Source: Flavobacteriaceae bacterium UJ101 (lineage in GTDB: Bacteria > Bacteroidota > Bacteroidia > Flavobacteriales > UJ101). Taken from it: a DNA stretch of 64,000 bases. Location: assembly GCA_001880285.1 (NCBI GenBank), contig CP016269.1:310001-374000 (forward strand), read 5' to 3'. The position numbers and the translations under genes are program-made. Of the stretch, positions 8,643-17,610 are shown piece after piece (the first letter of the stretch is position 1; each line of letters starts with the position of its first letter). The notes beneath the pieces are model-generated. The model was not told the origin of the DNA and made no database searches. It worked only from the letters and a program-made list of their open reading frames with translations.

Positions 8643-9910
8643 TATATCTGTTTTAATTTTTCTTCTGTAATTCCACCTCTTTCTTCTAATACATAAAATC
8701 GAAATATAATTAACATAAACATTTGCCAATGAAATGTATAAAACCCTTGAGAAGCTATAGACATTACTAATGTAGTTAATATTATGTAGAAAAATATCTT
8801 TTTCATTAAAAAAATATTTTTCCAATTATATATACTATATGCTATATATTTTAAAACTAAAGCAGTAAATAAAATTAAAGGTATAATACCATATGCCAAT
8901 AAAAAGGCAAGATAATCACTATCTGTAAAAAAAGTTCCTGTTTGAGTCAAAAAATATGTTTTACCCCAACCTAAAAAAAGATTCCAAGGTACAGACAAAG
9001 CCTTGTTTAATTTACCTAACCATATAGCATCACGACCACCAAGCCCTTTTGTATTCCCTTCTTCAATATTGGTAAACAAATAATAGAGTTTTATAAAGTA
9101 TTCGTCATAATATATCACGGCAAAAGTAGACCCTATTAACAAGATAAATAATAACTTATAATTTGCTTTTTTTCTTTTCTTTTCAAAAATCAAATCCATA
9201 ATTAAAAAAGCAATCACAAAGAAAACGAGGGATACTACGTGCGTTCTACTACCAGATAATAAAATAATTAGAACTTCCATTAAACATGCTAATCCTAATA
9301 GGTAATATAATTTTTTATTTTTCTTACAATAAGGCATAATCATAAAATGCACTATAAAAAGTACATTCATTATCATACCATGTAATCCCCCATGTGTTGA
9401 TAAACCTTTAACATAATGACTAAATCGAGCATGGGCAGTTGATTGATAATTATTTATTATAAATTGACCTATAGCTGTCCCCTTATAAAACATTTCAAAA
9501 ATAACAGCTACAAAATCTAAAAACACATAAATAGCTGTAAACCATATAAATATTTTAAATATTTTAAAATCAAATTTAAAAAAACACATAGAGAACACTA
9601 AAAAAAGTAGGGCTCTAAATACTTCTGTATATTCTCGTATATAAAATTCCATCAACATATCCCCTCGAAAAAGCAAACGAATATGATGGGCCAATAATAA
9701 ATACATAAAGAAAATAAATGTATAAGTAGTATCTATTTCAAATCGTATTTTTCTAAAATTAAAAAGTAATATAATCGTTGAAACAAAAAGTGTTACAACA
9801 TATATCCTAAAATTATCACCAACAGGGAAAAGGTAAAAAATGCTCAAAAACAAAATCCACCTTATTTTATCGATTGTATTTTTAGATATACTAAAAACCA
9901 TATACTTCAA
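8642..9910 (-). CDS. O-antigen polymerase/ligase-like membrane protein (Wzy candidate)
   Basis: 422-residue integral membrane protein with roughly 11-12 hydrophobic helices and a large extracytoplasmic loop near residues 270-320. The LLSGSRTHVVSLVFFV segment (about 216-231) matches the conserved motif of the O-antigen ligase/polymerase superfamily (PF04932-type). As the locus also encodes a Wzx-type flippase, this is the best candidate for the Wzy polymerase that joins lipid-linked repeat units in the periplasm. A ligase (WaaL-like) role cannot be excluded. The start overlaps the end of the upstream GT4 gene by 20 bases; Met4 is an alternative start that also overlaps. Confidence 0.8.
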   Translation of the reverse strand: MKYMVFSISKNTIDKIRWILFLSIFYLFPVGDNFRIYVVTLFVSTIILLFNFRKIRFEIDTTYTFIFFMYLLLAHHIRLLFRGDMLMEFYIREYTEVFRALLFLVFSMCFFKFDFKIFKIFIWFTAIYVFLDFVAVIFEMFYKGTAIGQFIINNYQSTAHARFSHYVKGLSTHGGLHGMIMNVLFIVHFMIMPYCKKNKKLYYLLGLACLMEVLIILLSGSRTHVVSLVFFVIAFLIMDLIFEKKRKKANYKLLFILLIGSTFAVIYYDEYFIKLYYLFTNIEEGNTKGLGGRDAIWLGKLNKALSVPWNLFLGWGKTYFLTQTGTFFTDSDYLAFLLAYGIIPLILFTALVLKYIAYSIYNWKNIFLMKKIFFYIILTTLVMSIASQGFYTFHWQMFMLIIFRFYVLEERGGITEEKLKQI

Positions 9911-10976
9911 TATATTGTTTCACACATTTTTCTATAGAATATTTTTCAAGAAAATCAATTTTAACCTTCCTCTTCATTTCTTCTTTAATTTCACCTTCCA
10001 AATTTAGAAAATCGAGTAGTCCTTTTTCTATACTTTCTATATCATGACCATCTAATAAAAGTCCATTTTTCATATTCTCAACCATATTTTTCATTCCTCC
10101 TACTCTCGATACGATAGGAATAAGGCCATGAGACATTGCTTCAATTAAAGATATAGGCATCCCTTCAAATATAGAAGGCAATATAAAAGCTTGTGAAACT
10201 TTCATATATTCATTTACATTCGTTTTTCTTCCAAGAAGAATTATATGGTCACTAGTATATTTTTCTAACTCTAATTTTATCTTTTTATCACCTTCTCCAA
10301 TTATCAAAAGAAGTATTTTTGGGTACTCTTTTAGAATATTATTAAAAGCTTTAACTAAATTAATTTGATTCTTAGCTTCATCAAACCTCCCTACATGCAA
10401 GAAAATAGTATTAAATTTTTCTTTATCATAATTTTCAATCTCCCCTGTACTTTCTTCTAACTTTCTACCATTATATATCATTTTAGCACTATCAGTTGAA
10501 TAAAGCTCTTCAAAACTTTTCAATGATTCTTCGGATATACAAACTGGTTTAACTAATTTAACATTATAAATAAATTTTCTTAGAAAATATTCTCCTTTAT
10601 TTTTAATTAATTTTCTAGCATCACTATGCAAGGTATGAATAAATTTAACTTTATTGTTCAATAAAATATTAGCTAAAAAAACATAATTTAAAGTACTTAA
10701 ATGAGAATGAACTACTTGTGGCTTGTATTTTTTTATAACTCTATATATCTTAAGAAATAAAGAGCGATCAAACCCAAGTTTTTTATTTAAGTTTATATGT
10801 TCTATACTTGAATTTAAATTCTTTTTAAAAAAAGCATAATCTTCATTCAATTTCAAATCAAACATTGTACATAAAATAACTTCATGTCCCTGTTTAGTTA
10901 GTTCATTGCATAAATCTACAACAAACCGCTCTGCACCACCACTTCCTAATGTAGGAATTATTTGTAAAATTTTCAT
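9891..10976 (-). CDS. GT4-family glycosyltransferase
   Basis: 361-residue GT-B enzyme of family GT4. The N-terminus MKILQIIPTLGSGGAERFVV carries the typical glycine-rich acceptor-side loop. The C-terminal donor domain holds FLHVGRFDEAKNQINLVKAF and SIFEGMPISLIEAMSHG, with the two glutamates of the E-x7-E nucleotide-sugar site. It is cytoplasmic or peripheral at the membrane and adds one sugar of the repeat unit. A 61-base spacer separates it from the aminotransferase gene upstream; this spacer has a TTTG box but no good partner, so a separate promoter is uncertain. Confidence 0.92.
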   Translation of the reverse strand: MKILQIIPTLGSGGAERFVVDLCNELTKQGHEVILCTMFDLKLNEDYAFFKKNLNSSIEHINLNKKLGFDRSLFLKIYRVIKKYKPQVVHSHLSTLNYVFLANILLNNKVKFIHTLHSDARKLIKNKGEYFLRKFIYNVKLVKPVCISEESLKSFEELYSTDSAKMIYNGRKLEESTGEIENYDKEKFNTIFLHVGRFDEAKNQINLVKAFNNILKEYPKILLLIIGEGDKKIKLELEKYTSDHIILLGRKTNVNEYMKVSQAFILPSIFEGMPISLIEAMSHGLIPIVSRVGGMKNMVENMKNGLLLDGHDIESIEKGLLDFLNLEGEIKEEMKRKVKIDFLEKYSIEKCVKQYIEVYGF

Positions 10977-11037
10977 TCGTTAATCTTACTATTATGTTTG
11001 ATATTGTATCTTTTTTTCAAACGATTTATATTAGTAC

Positions 11038-12159
11038 TTATGAGTTGAAAAATAGTTTAATCGTTTTAATAATCTTATCTATATCATCATTTGATAATCC
11101 TGCATATAAAGGTAGTCTTACTAAAGTATTTGTATAACGATCACTTTCTTCTAATATTCTTTTTTCTATTTTCTCGTTTTTATAATAATCACTATCATGT
11201 AAACTTAAATAATGAAATACAGCGTGTATATTATTTTCTTTCAAAAAAGTTATCAACTTAGTTCTTTCTTCTAAAGAATTACAAAGTAAATAATACATAT
11301 GACCATTTTTTGTAGCAAATTCAGGAAGTACTCTTTTATTGATCAAAGGTAAATCTTTTAACTCTTTATCATATTGTTCCCATATTTCTAAACGTCGTTT
11401 CTGAATTGCATTTAAACCTTCTAACTGAGCCCATAAAAAAGCTGCATTGAGTTCTGATGGTAAAAATGAGGACCCTGTATCAATCCATCCATATTTATTA
11501 ACTTCACCTCTAAAAAATTGAGATCGATTGGTTCCTTTTTCCCATATAATTTCAGCTCTATTAACAAATCTTTCATCATTAATTCCTAATAAACCTCCTT
11601 CTCCACAATGAATATTTTTTGTTTCATGGAATGAAAAAGCTGATAAATGACCTATCGTACCTAAAGCTCTACCTTTATAATAAGAATCTATTCCTTGAGC
11701 AGCATCTTCTATTACTAATAAATCATATCGATTGGCTATATCCATAATCAAATCCATATCACAAGCTACTCCTGCATAGTGAACGGGAACTATAGCTTTT
11801 GTTTTCGATGTGATTAGGGACTCTATTTTAGATTCATCTATCCCTGGATGGTCCTTTCTACTATCAGCAAAAATTATTTTTGCTCCTTGTCTTATAAACG
11901 CAAGTGCTGTAGACACGAATGTATAAGAAGGAATAATAACTTCATCACCAGCTTTAATATTTGCTAAAATAGCGCACATCTCTAATGCATCAGTGCATGA
12001 TGTTGTTAAAAGTGTTTTTTTAAACCCATAATTTTTTTCAAAAAAAACTTGACATTTCTTTGTAAAAAAACCATTACCTGATAATTTACCATTTGCAATA
12101 GCTTCTTCTATGTAGAGTTGTTCCTTTCCTGTTATGTAAGGTTTATTAAATACAATCAT
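11038..12159 (-). CDS. rffA: dTDP-4-amino-4,6-dideoxygalactose transaminase-like (RffA/WecE)
   Basis: 373-residue PLP-dependent sugar aminotransferase of the DegT/DnrJ/EryC1/StrS family, close to E. coli RffA (WecE): VFNKPYITGKE at the N-terminus, TSCTDALEM, VHYAGVACDM, and the PLP-lysine motif SAFSFHETKNIHCGEGG (Lys181). RffA converts dTDP-4-keto-6-deoxyglucose to dTDP-Fuc4N. An RffC-like acetyltransferase is encoded three genes upstream in the operon, which fits a 4-acetamido sugar. A 2,3-dehydratase and a ketoreductase also sit nearby, so the real substrate could be a 2,6-dideoxy-4-keto sugar instead. Neither rmlA nor rmlB is in the window. It lies 1 base after the small flippase-like gene. 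Confidence 0.88.
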   Translation of the reverse strand: MIVFNKPYITGKEQLYIEEAIANGKLSGNGFFTKKCQVFFEKNYGFKKTLLTTSCTDALEMCAILANIKAGDEVIIPSYTFVSTALAFIRQGAKIIFADSRKDHPGIDESKIESLITSKTKAIVPVHYAGVACDMDLIMDIANRYDLLVIEDAAQGIDSYYKGRALGTIGHLSAFSFHETKNIHCGEGGLLGINDERFVNRAEIIWEKGTNRSQFFRGEVNKYGWIDTGSSFLPSELNAAFLWAQLEGLNAIQKRRLEIWEQYDKELKDLPLINKRVLPEFATKNGHMYYLLCNSLEERTKLITFLKENNIHAVFHYLSLHDSDYYKNEKIEKRILEESDRYTNTLVRLPLYAGLSNDDIDKIIKTIKLFFNS

Positions 12160-12160
12160 T

Positions 12161-12538
12161 TTAATATTTTACTGTTATAAAAAGTGCTAAGATAATCAAA
12201 ATTAAACCAATAACTTTCCCCCAAGTAAATGTTTCACCAAATAAAAATATGCTAAAAATAAAAACTAAAATAAATGATAAACTCATAAAAGGGTATGCAA
12301 AAGATATTTCAAATTTATTCATAGCTGCCATCCAAAAGAAACTAGCAATAAATGCTGAGATAAAACCAAAAAAAATAAAAGGGTTTAATAATAAATATAT
12401 TACTGACCAACCTTTTTCCATCAAAGATTGATTTTCTGGAAAACCTTCAAAATTTCCCATTTTATACTTTATTAATAATTGTCCTATTACAGTAAAAAAT
12501 ATAGTCCCTATAATATAAATAAAATTAAAATATTTCAT
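12161..12538 (-). CDS. small EamA/SMR-like four-helix membrane protein, candidate lipid-sugar flippase
   Basis: 125-residue protein with four predicted transmembrane helices (about 7-23, 46-68, 75-95, 101-122), the size and layout of SMR/EamA proteins such as ArnE/ArnF. FVIGQLLIKYKMG-like and FAYPFMSLSFILVFIFS-type segments match the family. It is encoded directly between a GtrB/ArnC-like undecaprenyl-phosphate glycosyltransferase (3 bases away) and an RffA-like aminotransferase (1 base away). I therefore infer that it flips an undecaprenyl-phosphate-linked deoxy-amino sugar to the periplasmic side, as ArnE/ArnF or GtrA do. A generic small-molecule exporter is possible but less likely in this setting. 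Confidence 0.7.
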   Translation of the reverse strand: MKYFNFIYIIGTIFFTVIGQLLIKYKMGNFEGFPENQSLMEKGWSVIYLLLNPFIFFGFISAFIASFFWMAAMNKFEISFAYPFMSLSFILVFIFSIFLFGETFTWGKVIGLILIILALFITVKY

Positions 12539-12541
12539 TTT

Positions 12542-13465
12542 TTAAAAATTAATTTTTTCTTTAACAATAAATACAGGTCTACCTTTAGATTCTTCAAATA
12601 GTCTACCTATATAAATACCTATTACCCCTAATAATGTTATAACGATACTTGATAAAAACCATATTGAAAGCATTAAACTAGTATAACCTGGTTGATTAAT
12701 TCCTCCTAACAGAAATTTAATGAATACTATAACACCTATTAATAATGAAAAAATTGACATCCCCAATCCTAACGATACAATTAATCGTAATGGTTTATCG
12801 GAAAAAGAAAGAATAGAATCTACTGCTAAATTTACTAATCTTACAAAGCTATAAGAAGTGGTTCCTTCAAATCTCTCCCCATGAATGACTTCTAATTCTC
12901 CAACTTTGAATCCTATCCAACGAATCATCAAAGGAAACATTTTTTTATAATCATTTAGATTAAGAATAGCATTTATAGTATCTTTGCTATAAATACCAAA
13001 ATTAGCAATAGTTGAATCTTGTTTTGTATTTGTCATATAAGAAAAAACGCTATAAAAAACTTTTGATGACATTCTCTTAAAAAAACCGTGTTTTCTTTCT
13101 TTTCTTTTTGCTAAAACAATATCATATTTCTCCTTTATAGCTTTTCTATACAGTCTTTTAATTTCTTGAGGATTATCTTGTAAATCACAATCCATTACAA
13201 CTATCCATTCTCCTGTAGCATATGATAATCCTGCTATAATTGTAGGGTGTTGTCCAAAATTACGACTTAATTTAATTCCTTTTACTTTAGACTCTTTATT
13301 AGTTATTTCTTTAATTTTTTCCCAAGATTTATCAGGACTCCCGTCTTCTGGTAAAATTATTTCATAATCATCCGTGATTTCTGAAACAGCTTCATTTATT
13401 CTTGAAACTAATTCTTCTAAAATACTTTCTGCTTTATAAACTGGACTGACAATTGATATTTTCAT
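12542..13465 (-). CDS. GtrB/ArnC/DPM1-like GT2 glycosyltransferase
   Basis: 307-residue family-2 glycosyltransferase. It starts MKISIVSPVYKAESILEELV; the donor-site Asp is in LPEDGSPD and the metal-binding motif in VMDCDLQDNP. It ends with two membrane helices (about 231-253 and 267-290), the architecture of enzymes that transfer a sugar from a nucleotide to undecaprenyl phosphate (GtrB, ArnC, DPM1). Upstream by 4 bases is an RffC-like acetyltransferase; downstream is a small four-helix flippase candidate. It should therefore load the locally made deoxy-amino sugar onto the lipid carrier for use outside the cytoplasm. The exact donor is an inference. Confidence 0.88.
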   Translation of the reverse strand: MKISIVSPVYKAESILEELVSRINEAVSEITDDYEIILPEDGSPDKSWEKIKEITNKESKVKGIKLSRNFGQHPTIIAGLSYATGEWIVVMDCDLQDNPQEIKRLYRKAIKEKYDIVLAKRKERKHGFFKRMSSKVFYSVFSYMTNTKQDSTIANFGIYSKDTINAILNLNDYKKMFPLMIRWIGFKVGELEVIHGERFEGTTSYSFVRLVNLAVDSILSFSDKPLRLIVSLGLGMSIFSLLIGVIVFIKFLLGGINQPGYTSLMLSIWFLSSIVITLLGVIGIYIGRLFEESKGRPVFIVKEKINF

Positions 13466-13469
13466 CTAT

Positions 13470-14165
13470 TTATTTTTTTATCCAATAATGATATATGTAT
13501 GTGTCCTCAAAAGATGTAAATAAATTCTTCTCATATAACTTGCATGCAGGAATATTATCTCTCTGTGTTGCTACTGTTAGTTCAAGTATTTTATTCGTGT
13601 ATAAATATTTTTGAACCCTTTTTATTAAAGAAGAAGCTATTCCTTTATTTCGTGCTTCATCTTTTACTGCTATCAAATCAATAATTCCTTTATCTTTATT
13701 TACAGTAAAAGCTATAAACCCTAGAATAATATTCTTTTCTTTCCATACATATATTTTCTTATTTTCACTTCCTTTAAAATAATGATTCAACCACACACTA
13801 TACATTTCTTCAAATTTATATCGAAGATTAAAATCTAATTTAAACCTTGAAAATTCACCACTTTTATAAACCAAAGTAATCAAATCATTAGAAATATTTT
13901 TCTCTTCAACAATATATTTATCTTCTAGTTCTACTTTTAATAAATTATTAATTCTATAAATTCTTTTTACATCAATTACATCTATATTAAATTTTTCTTT
14001 TATAAATTTTCTATTTTGCTCTTGTTTATCTGACTCATCAAAAATATAAATTAAATCCCAATCCTCTTCAATATTAAAACTACTATAAAATAGTGATTTA
14101 AGAACTTTTTTCTTTCCTATATTAATTTTGAAGAAATTACTATCCCAATCTAATCTTTCAATCAT
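13470..14165 (-). CDS. GNAT acetyltransferase, RffC (WecD)-like
   Basis: 231-residue protein with an N-terminal region starting MIERLDWDSNFFKINIGK and a C-terminal GNAT domain (about 125-228). The acetyl-CoA-binding loop is in DLIAVKDEARNKGIASSL. The WDS.FF..N-terminal pattern is shared with dTDP-4-amino-4,6-dideoxygalactose N-acetyltransferase (RffC/WecD) and related sugar N-acetyltransferases. It probably N-acetylates the 4-amino sugar made by the RffA-like enzyme encoded at 11038-12159. It is the first gene after a 227-base gap that contains a likely promoter. Confidence 0.75.
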   Translation of the reverse strand: MIERLDWDSNFFKINIGKKKVLKSLFYSSFNIEEDWDLIYIFDESDKQEQNRKFIKEKFNIDVIDVKRIYRINNLLKVELEDKYIVEEKNISNDLITLVYKSGEFSRFKLDFNLRYKFEEMYSVWLNHYFKGSENKKIYVWKEKNIILGFIAFTVNKDKGIIDLIAVKDEARNKGIASSLIKRVQKYLYTNKILELTVATQRDNIPACKLYEKNLFTSFEDTYIYHYWIKK

Positions 14166-14301
14166 TATTTTTATTTTTTACAACTTAATTTAAATAAAAT
14201 TCTCTCTATAATTGACAAACTTTATTTTTCTTTTACACTTAAAATATTTTAACAATTTTACATTATAAAAAACTTTACTTTAATATTCAATAAAAATCGC
14301 A

Positions 14302-14333
14302 CAACTATATTCATTTTAAATTCTATATACAAA
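14302..14333 (-). promoter_or_regulatory. probable Bacteroidota promoter ahead of the rffC-like gene
   Basis: On the minus strand, TTTG (complement of 14330-14333) is followed after exactly 20 bases by TATAGTTG (complement of 14302-14309). This is one base off the Bacteroidota -7 consensus TAnnTTTG. It lies in the only sizeable intergenic gap (14166-14392) of the polysaccharide locus, about 137 bases upstream of the rffC-like start. It would allow the rffC/GtrB/flippase/rffA group and the genes beyond to be transcribed apart from the upstream block. The rest of the gap is plain AT-rich sequence with no gene that I can see. Confidence 0.45.
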
Positions 14334-14392
14334 GTTAAATATACTATCATCCATTTTATAATATCTAACACTTTTTATATATTAATACACCA

Positions 14393-15574
14393 TTAGTAAA
14401 GTTGTCTTTTCAAAATAATCATAAAAAAGAAATAAAACAATCCTGATAAAACATGAGCAATATATATATAATTTATATATTTTGCTTTTACTGTTTTATC
14501 AATTATAAACCTTCTCAAACTTTCAGATAAAGATACCAAAAACAGCAAATATGTTGTAATAACTATTTGCCAATAAAAATTACCATGAGTACTTCTTGGT
14601 CCTCCTTCTGAAATCAATATAAATATTAAGAAAGCAAATACATTTAATAAAATAGTATACAGATATAATTTTTTATTCTTTATTTTTCCCCCATAAAAAA
14701 AACATAAAATCCAAGGAAAGAGTAGTGAAAAAAATATTGATACGGGAAAATAATAACTAGAGTATTTCATTAAATTCCAAAAATCAAATAAACCTATTTT
14801 CAAATATGAGTCTTCATTATTAAGTGACCCTATTTGATATATATATATTAATATAGTTTGCAATAACAAAACCATTGCCCCTATGATCATAGGAATGAAA
14901 TAACTAATATTTTTGAATATATTTTTTCTAAATTCTAATAAAATAAATAATCCTGTTGCTGGTAAATAACAAAGGAAAAAAGAAGGTTTTATTAATAAAC
15001 TTATTATTATTAATAATGACAATATTAAAATAGATTTAATAGATTTATCTTTATTTATAATAATCAAATATTGTTTCCAAAATATAATAATTGCTATAGG
15101 AGTTAAAAATATTATAGTAGAATTATGATACACATTAGGAGTAAACCTACTTAAATAATAAGATCCTCTTAAAAGATTTATATCATGTAAAGAAAATACA
15201 AATAATAATGACATAGCCATCAGTATATAATACAAATCATTTTTAATAATATCCTTCAATAATTCTTTCAAAATATATTTTGATAAAATATATTTAAATA
15301 CCCACGAAATACTCAATAATAAAACTCCATTAATAATTATTAAATGATATTTATTTGAAAAAGCTGAGAGTAAATTTATTAAAAAATAAAATAAAAAATT
15401 TGGAGGATATTTTATTTCATTTAAATTGATAGCATATATAGAATCAATATGAGTTCTAACATCAGAACCAATTCTATAATAAAAAAAACTATAAAATATG
15501 AAAAATAGAAGAAAAACAAATATACTTTCTATATAAATAGAATATTTCTTAAAATTATTTAAATTCATTATCAT
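14393..15574 (-). CDS. polytopic membrane protein, GT-C-like
   Basis: 393 residues with about 10-11 hydrophobic helices. The first extracytoplasmic loop contains RIGSDVRTHIDSIYAINL followed by KYPPNFLFYFLINLLS. An acidic residue in the first large loop followed by a proline/aromatic segment is the usual layout of GT-C glycosyltransferases, which use lipid-linked sugar donors on the outer side of the membrane. It overlaps the next GT-C-like gene by 4 bases. It may transfer the sugar loaded by the GtrB/ArnC-like enzyme, or serve as a second polymerase. No close named family was recognised. Confidence 0.55.
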   Translation of the reverse strand: MIMNLNNFKKYSIYIESIFVFLLFFIFYSFFYYRIGSDVRTHIDSIYAINLNEIKYPPNFLFYFLINLLSAFSNKYHLIIINGVLLLSISWVFKYILSKYILKELLKDIIKNDLYYILMAMSLLFVFSLHDINLLRGSYYLSRFTPNVYHNSTIIFLTPIAIIIFWKQYLIIINKDKSIKSILILSLLIIISLLIKPSFFLCYLPATGLFILLEFRKNIFKNISYFIPMIIGAMVLLLQTILIYIYQIGSLNNEDSYLKIGLFDFWNLMKYSSYYFPVSIFFSLLFPWILCFFYGGKIKNKKLYLYTILLNVFAFLIFILISEGGPRSTHGNFYWQIVITTYLLFLVSLSESLRRFIIDKTVKAKYINYIYIAHVLSGLFYFFFMIILKRQLY

Positions 15575-17610
15575 TTTAATTTATAAATAGTAATTATTTT
15601 ATTTTCAAAAACTTTGCTCAAATGTACATTATCTTCTTCGATACTATTTAAGTTTGGATTACTTTTCTTATTATTCACAAGAAATTTAATATTATTTTTA
15701 AGCATAATAGATTCTATATTCAATCTATTAAAAATCGAATCATTTTTTTTCATGTTATGGTAAACTTCCTCTTTAAAGGAAAAATATTGCTTTTTTTCTC
15801 CATCCCTCTCAATTATATCTAATTTTCTTGGCGTATAAAAGTAACCTTCAATAAATGCTTGTCGACCTGAAAAAGCTGTATAATAAAAGAATCTACCTTT
15901 TTTATCTCCTAAAATAGGCTCATTATTTAAATTTAAATAATGTCGATTAGTTGCAAAAATATCCTTCTTTTCAGAATTATTTTTCAACCACTCTAAAGCT
16001 TGTTTTTCTTCCAACGTAATAACTCCTCTATCTTCTATAGCATAAGTAATATTTGCATACCCATAATTATTAATAATATCTAATACTATTTGCTTTGTAA
16101 ATAACATAACCGCTAAAAAAAACACTCCATAGACCAGCAAAAAAGATCCTTTCGTTTTATATTCATATAACTTCTTAAAACATAATATTGATAGTATATT
16201 AATGAACAGTAAAGACCCAAACATAAAGTAAAAATGAGAACTCCCTTCATGATAAAGAATATACATCAAAACAATACCTGAAAAAGCTATTCCATACATA
16301 TATAATTCAAAGATAGTAGATTTAGTAAAATTTTTAACAAACAATCCTACACTAATTAATAAAAGTATTCCTTGAAAAGGAATAAACATAAAAAAATGAA
16401 ACGGTATTAATAAAAAAGAAAAATTTTCATTTAGTCCTACTAAACCTAAGATCTTCTTACCAAAAGGAAAACTTGTGTTAATAGTATCCATTACAAACAC
16501 CTCTACTGAAGATATACTATCAACACCCAAAATAATATAATGACAAGAAACATAAACAAATAAAGTTAATACAAATAACTTTAAGATATATAAATCTATA
16601 TGCTTTTTTAGAAATGTATTCACAAATAACACACAAAATAATATAACAGGAATCAATAAAGCAAAAACACTTTTAAATCCTGTAAGTATAAATACCCCAA
16701 TTAACAATAACGTTACTTGTATAGTTGTGTATTTTTTATTTTTCAGAAAATCAATCACCAAAAGATTGACTATTATAAATATACAAAAAGATGGTAATAT
16801 AGCATTTGGGTTTTTAAAAATATGATACTCAAAATAATTTAAAGTAACTGATGCTGAAACAGAAGAAACAAATAATGTACTTAGTATAAAAAAAACTATA
16901 TATTTTTCTTCTTTCTTAAAAAAATATTGACCTATGCTATACATACTAAAACTTAGTATACTCAAATAAATAGGTATTATATAATAAAAACTAATATCAA
17001 CTACAGATACTCCTGTAGTTTTATTTAATATACTCACTATCCAATCATCAAAAAAATGATATTTAAAGGGTAAGCCTTTTACATGTATATCTGGAGGAAA
17101 AAAATTTATATCAAAGGCATATGAATTTCCTGCATGCCAGAACTTATCTGAAGTAAAGTAGTCGAAAATTTTAACCTTCTCTAAAGAAGGAGTTCCCATA
17201 ACATATAATGAAAATATAAAAATTATAAAAATTAATATGTAACCTAAATACCTTCTTTCATAAGCAACTTTTAATGGATTCTTATTTTTAAGAAAAAAAT
17301 TCAATATGCTTACTATTAAAGGTATAATTAATAAAATATAAATATTGTTTATTTTTATTGTTACAAAATCTACTAAAAAAACAAAAAATAATCCTAAAAT
17401 ATTAGAAATCAATATATTAGAAAATGGTATATTTGAAAAATCAACTTTAGTCAACCTATAAAAAAATAAGCCTGGTAAAAAAATATATCCTACATATCCT
17501 ATTAAAACTTTTAAAAAATTCAAAATTGATACTTCTGAATAATAATAACTCATAAAAAGTACCAGAATAGATATTAAACCTAAAAATATTTCTTTTTTAT
17601 TTATATTCAT
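15571..17610 (-). CDS. large membrane protein, GT-C glycosyltransferase-like
   Basis: 679 residues: about 12-13 transmembrane helices (residues 1-520) followed by a soluble C-terminal domain of about 150 residues. The loop FPPDIHVKGLPFKYHFFDDW (about 172-191) resembles the acidic/His-Tyr loop seen in GT-C proteins. The C-terminal stretch with ALEWLKNNSEKKDIFATNRH is typical of large archaeal and bacterial membrane glycosyltransferase-like proteins. It probably uses a polyprenyl-phosphate sugar as donor in the periplasm. It overlaps the smaller GT-C-like gene downstream by 4 bases and the oxidoreductase gene upstream by 14, so the four genes 14393-20037 form one transcription unit. Donor and acceptor are not known. 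Confidence 0.6.
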   Translation of the reverse strand: MNINKKEIFLGLISILVLFMSYYYSEVSILNFLKVLIGYVGYIFLPGLFFYRLTKVDFSNIPFSNILISNILGLFFVFLVDFVTIKINNIYILLIIPLIVSILNFFLKNKNPLKVAYERRYLGYILIFIIFIFSLYVMGTPSLEKVKIFDYFTSDKFWHAGNSYAFDINFFPPDIHVKGLPFKYHFFDDWIVSILNKTTGVSVVDISFYYIIPIYLSILSFSMYSIGQYFFKKEEKYIVFFILSTLFVSSVSASVTLNYFEYHIFKNPNAILPSFCIFIIVNLLVIDFLKNKKYTTIQVTLLLIGVFILTGFKSVFALLIPVILFCVLFVNTFLKKHIDLYILKLFVLTLFVYVSCHYIILGVDSISSVEVFVMDTINTSFPFGKKILGLVGLNENFSFLLIPFHFFMFIPFQGILLLISVGLFVKNFTKSTIFELYMYGIAFSGIVLMYILYHEGSSHFYFMFGSLLFINILSILCFKKLYEYKTKGSFLLVYGVFFLAVMLFTKQIVLDIINNYGYANITYAIEDRGVITLEEKQALEWLKNNSEKKDIFATNRHYLNLNNEPILGDKKGRFFYYTAFSGRQAFIEGYFYTPRKLDIIERDGEKKQYFSFKEEVYHNMKKNDSIFNRLNIESIMLKNNIKFLVNNKKSNPNLNSIEEDNVHLSKVFENKIITIYKLK

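Noticed and set aside
8643-8825. 61-codon upstream extension of the glycosyltransferase gene at 7683-8642
   Set aside because: It overlaps the coding end of the wzy-like gene, has no family similarity, and the ATG at 8642 forms a coupled TAATG stop/start with that gene.
11038-14165. Complete enterobacterial-common-antigen-like Fuc4NAc pathway
   Set aside because: RffA- and RffC-like genes are present, but rmlA, rmlB and a WecF-type transferase are absent, and the GT2 neighbour is of the GtrB/ArnC type. A lipid-phosphate route fits better.
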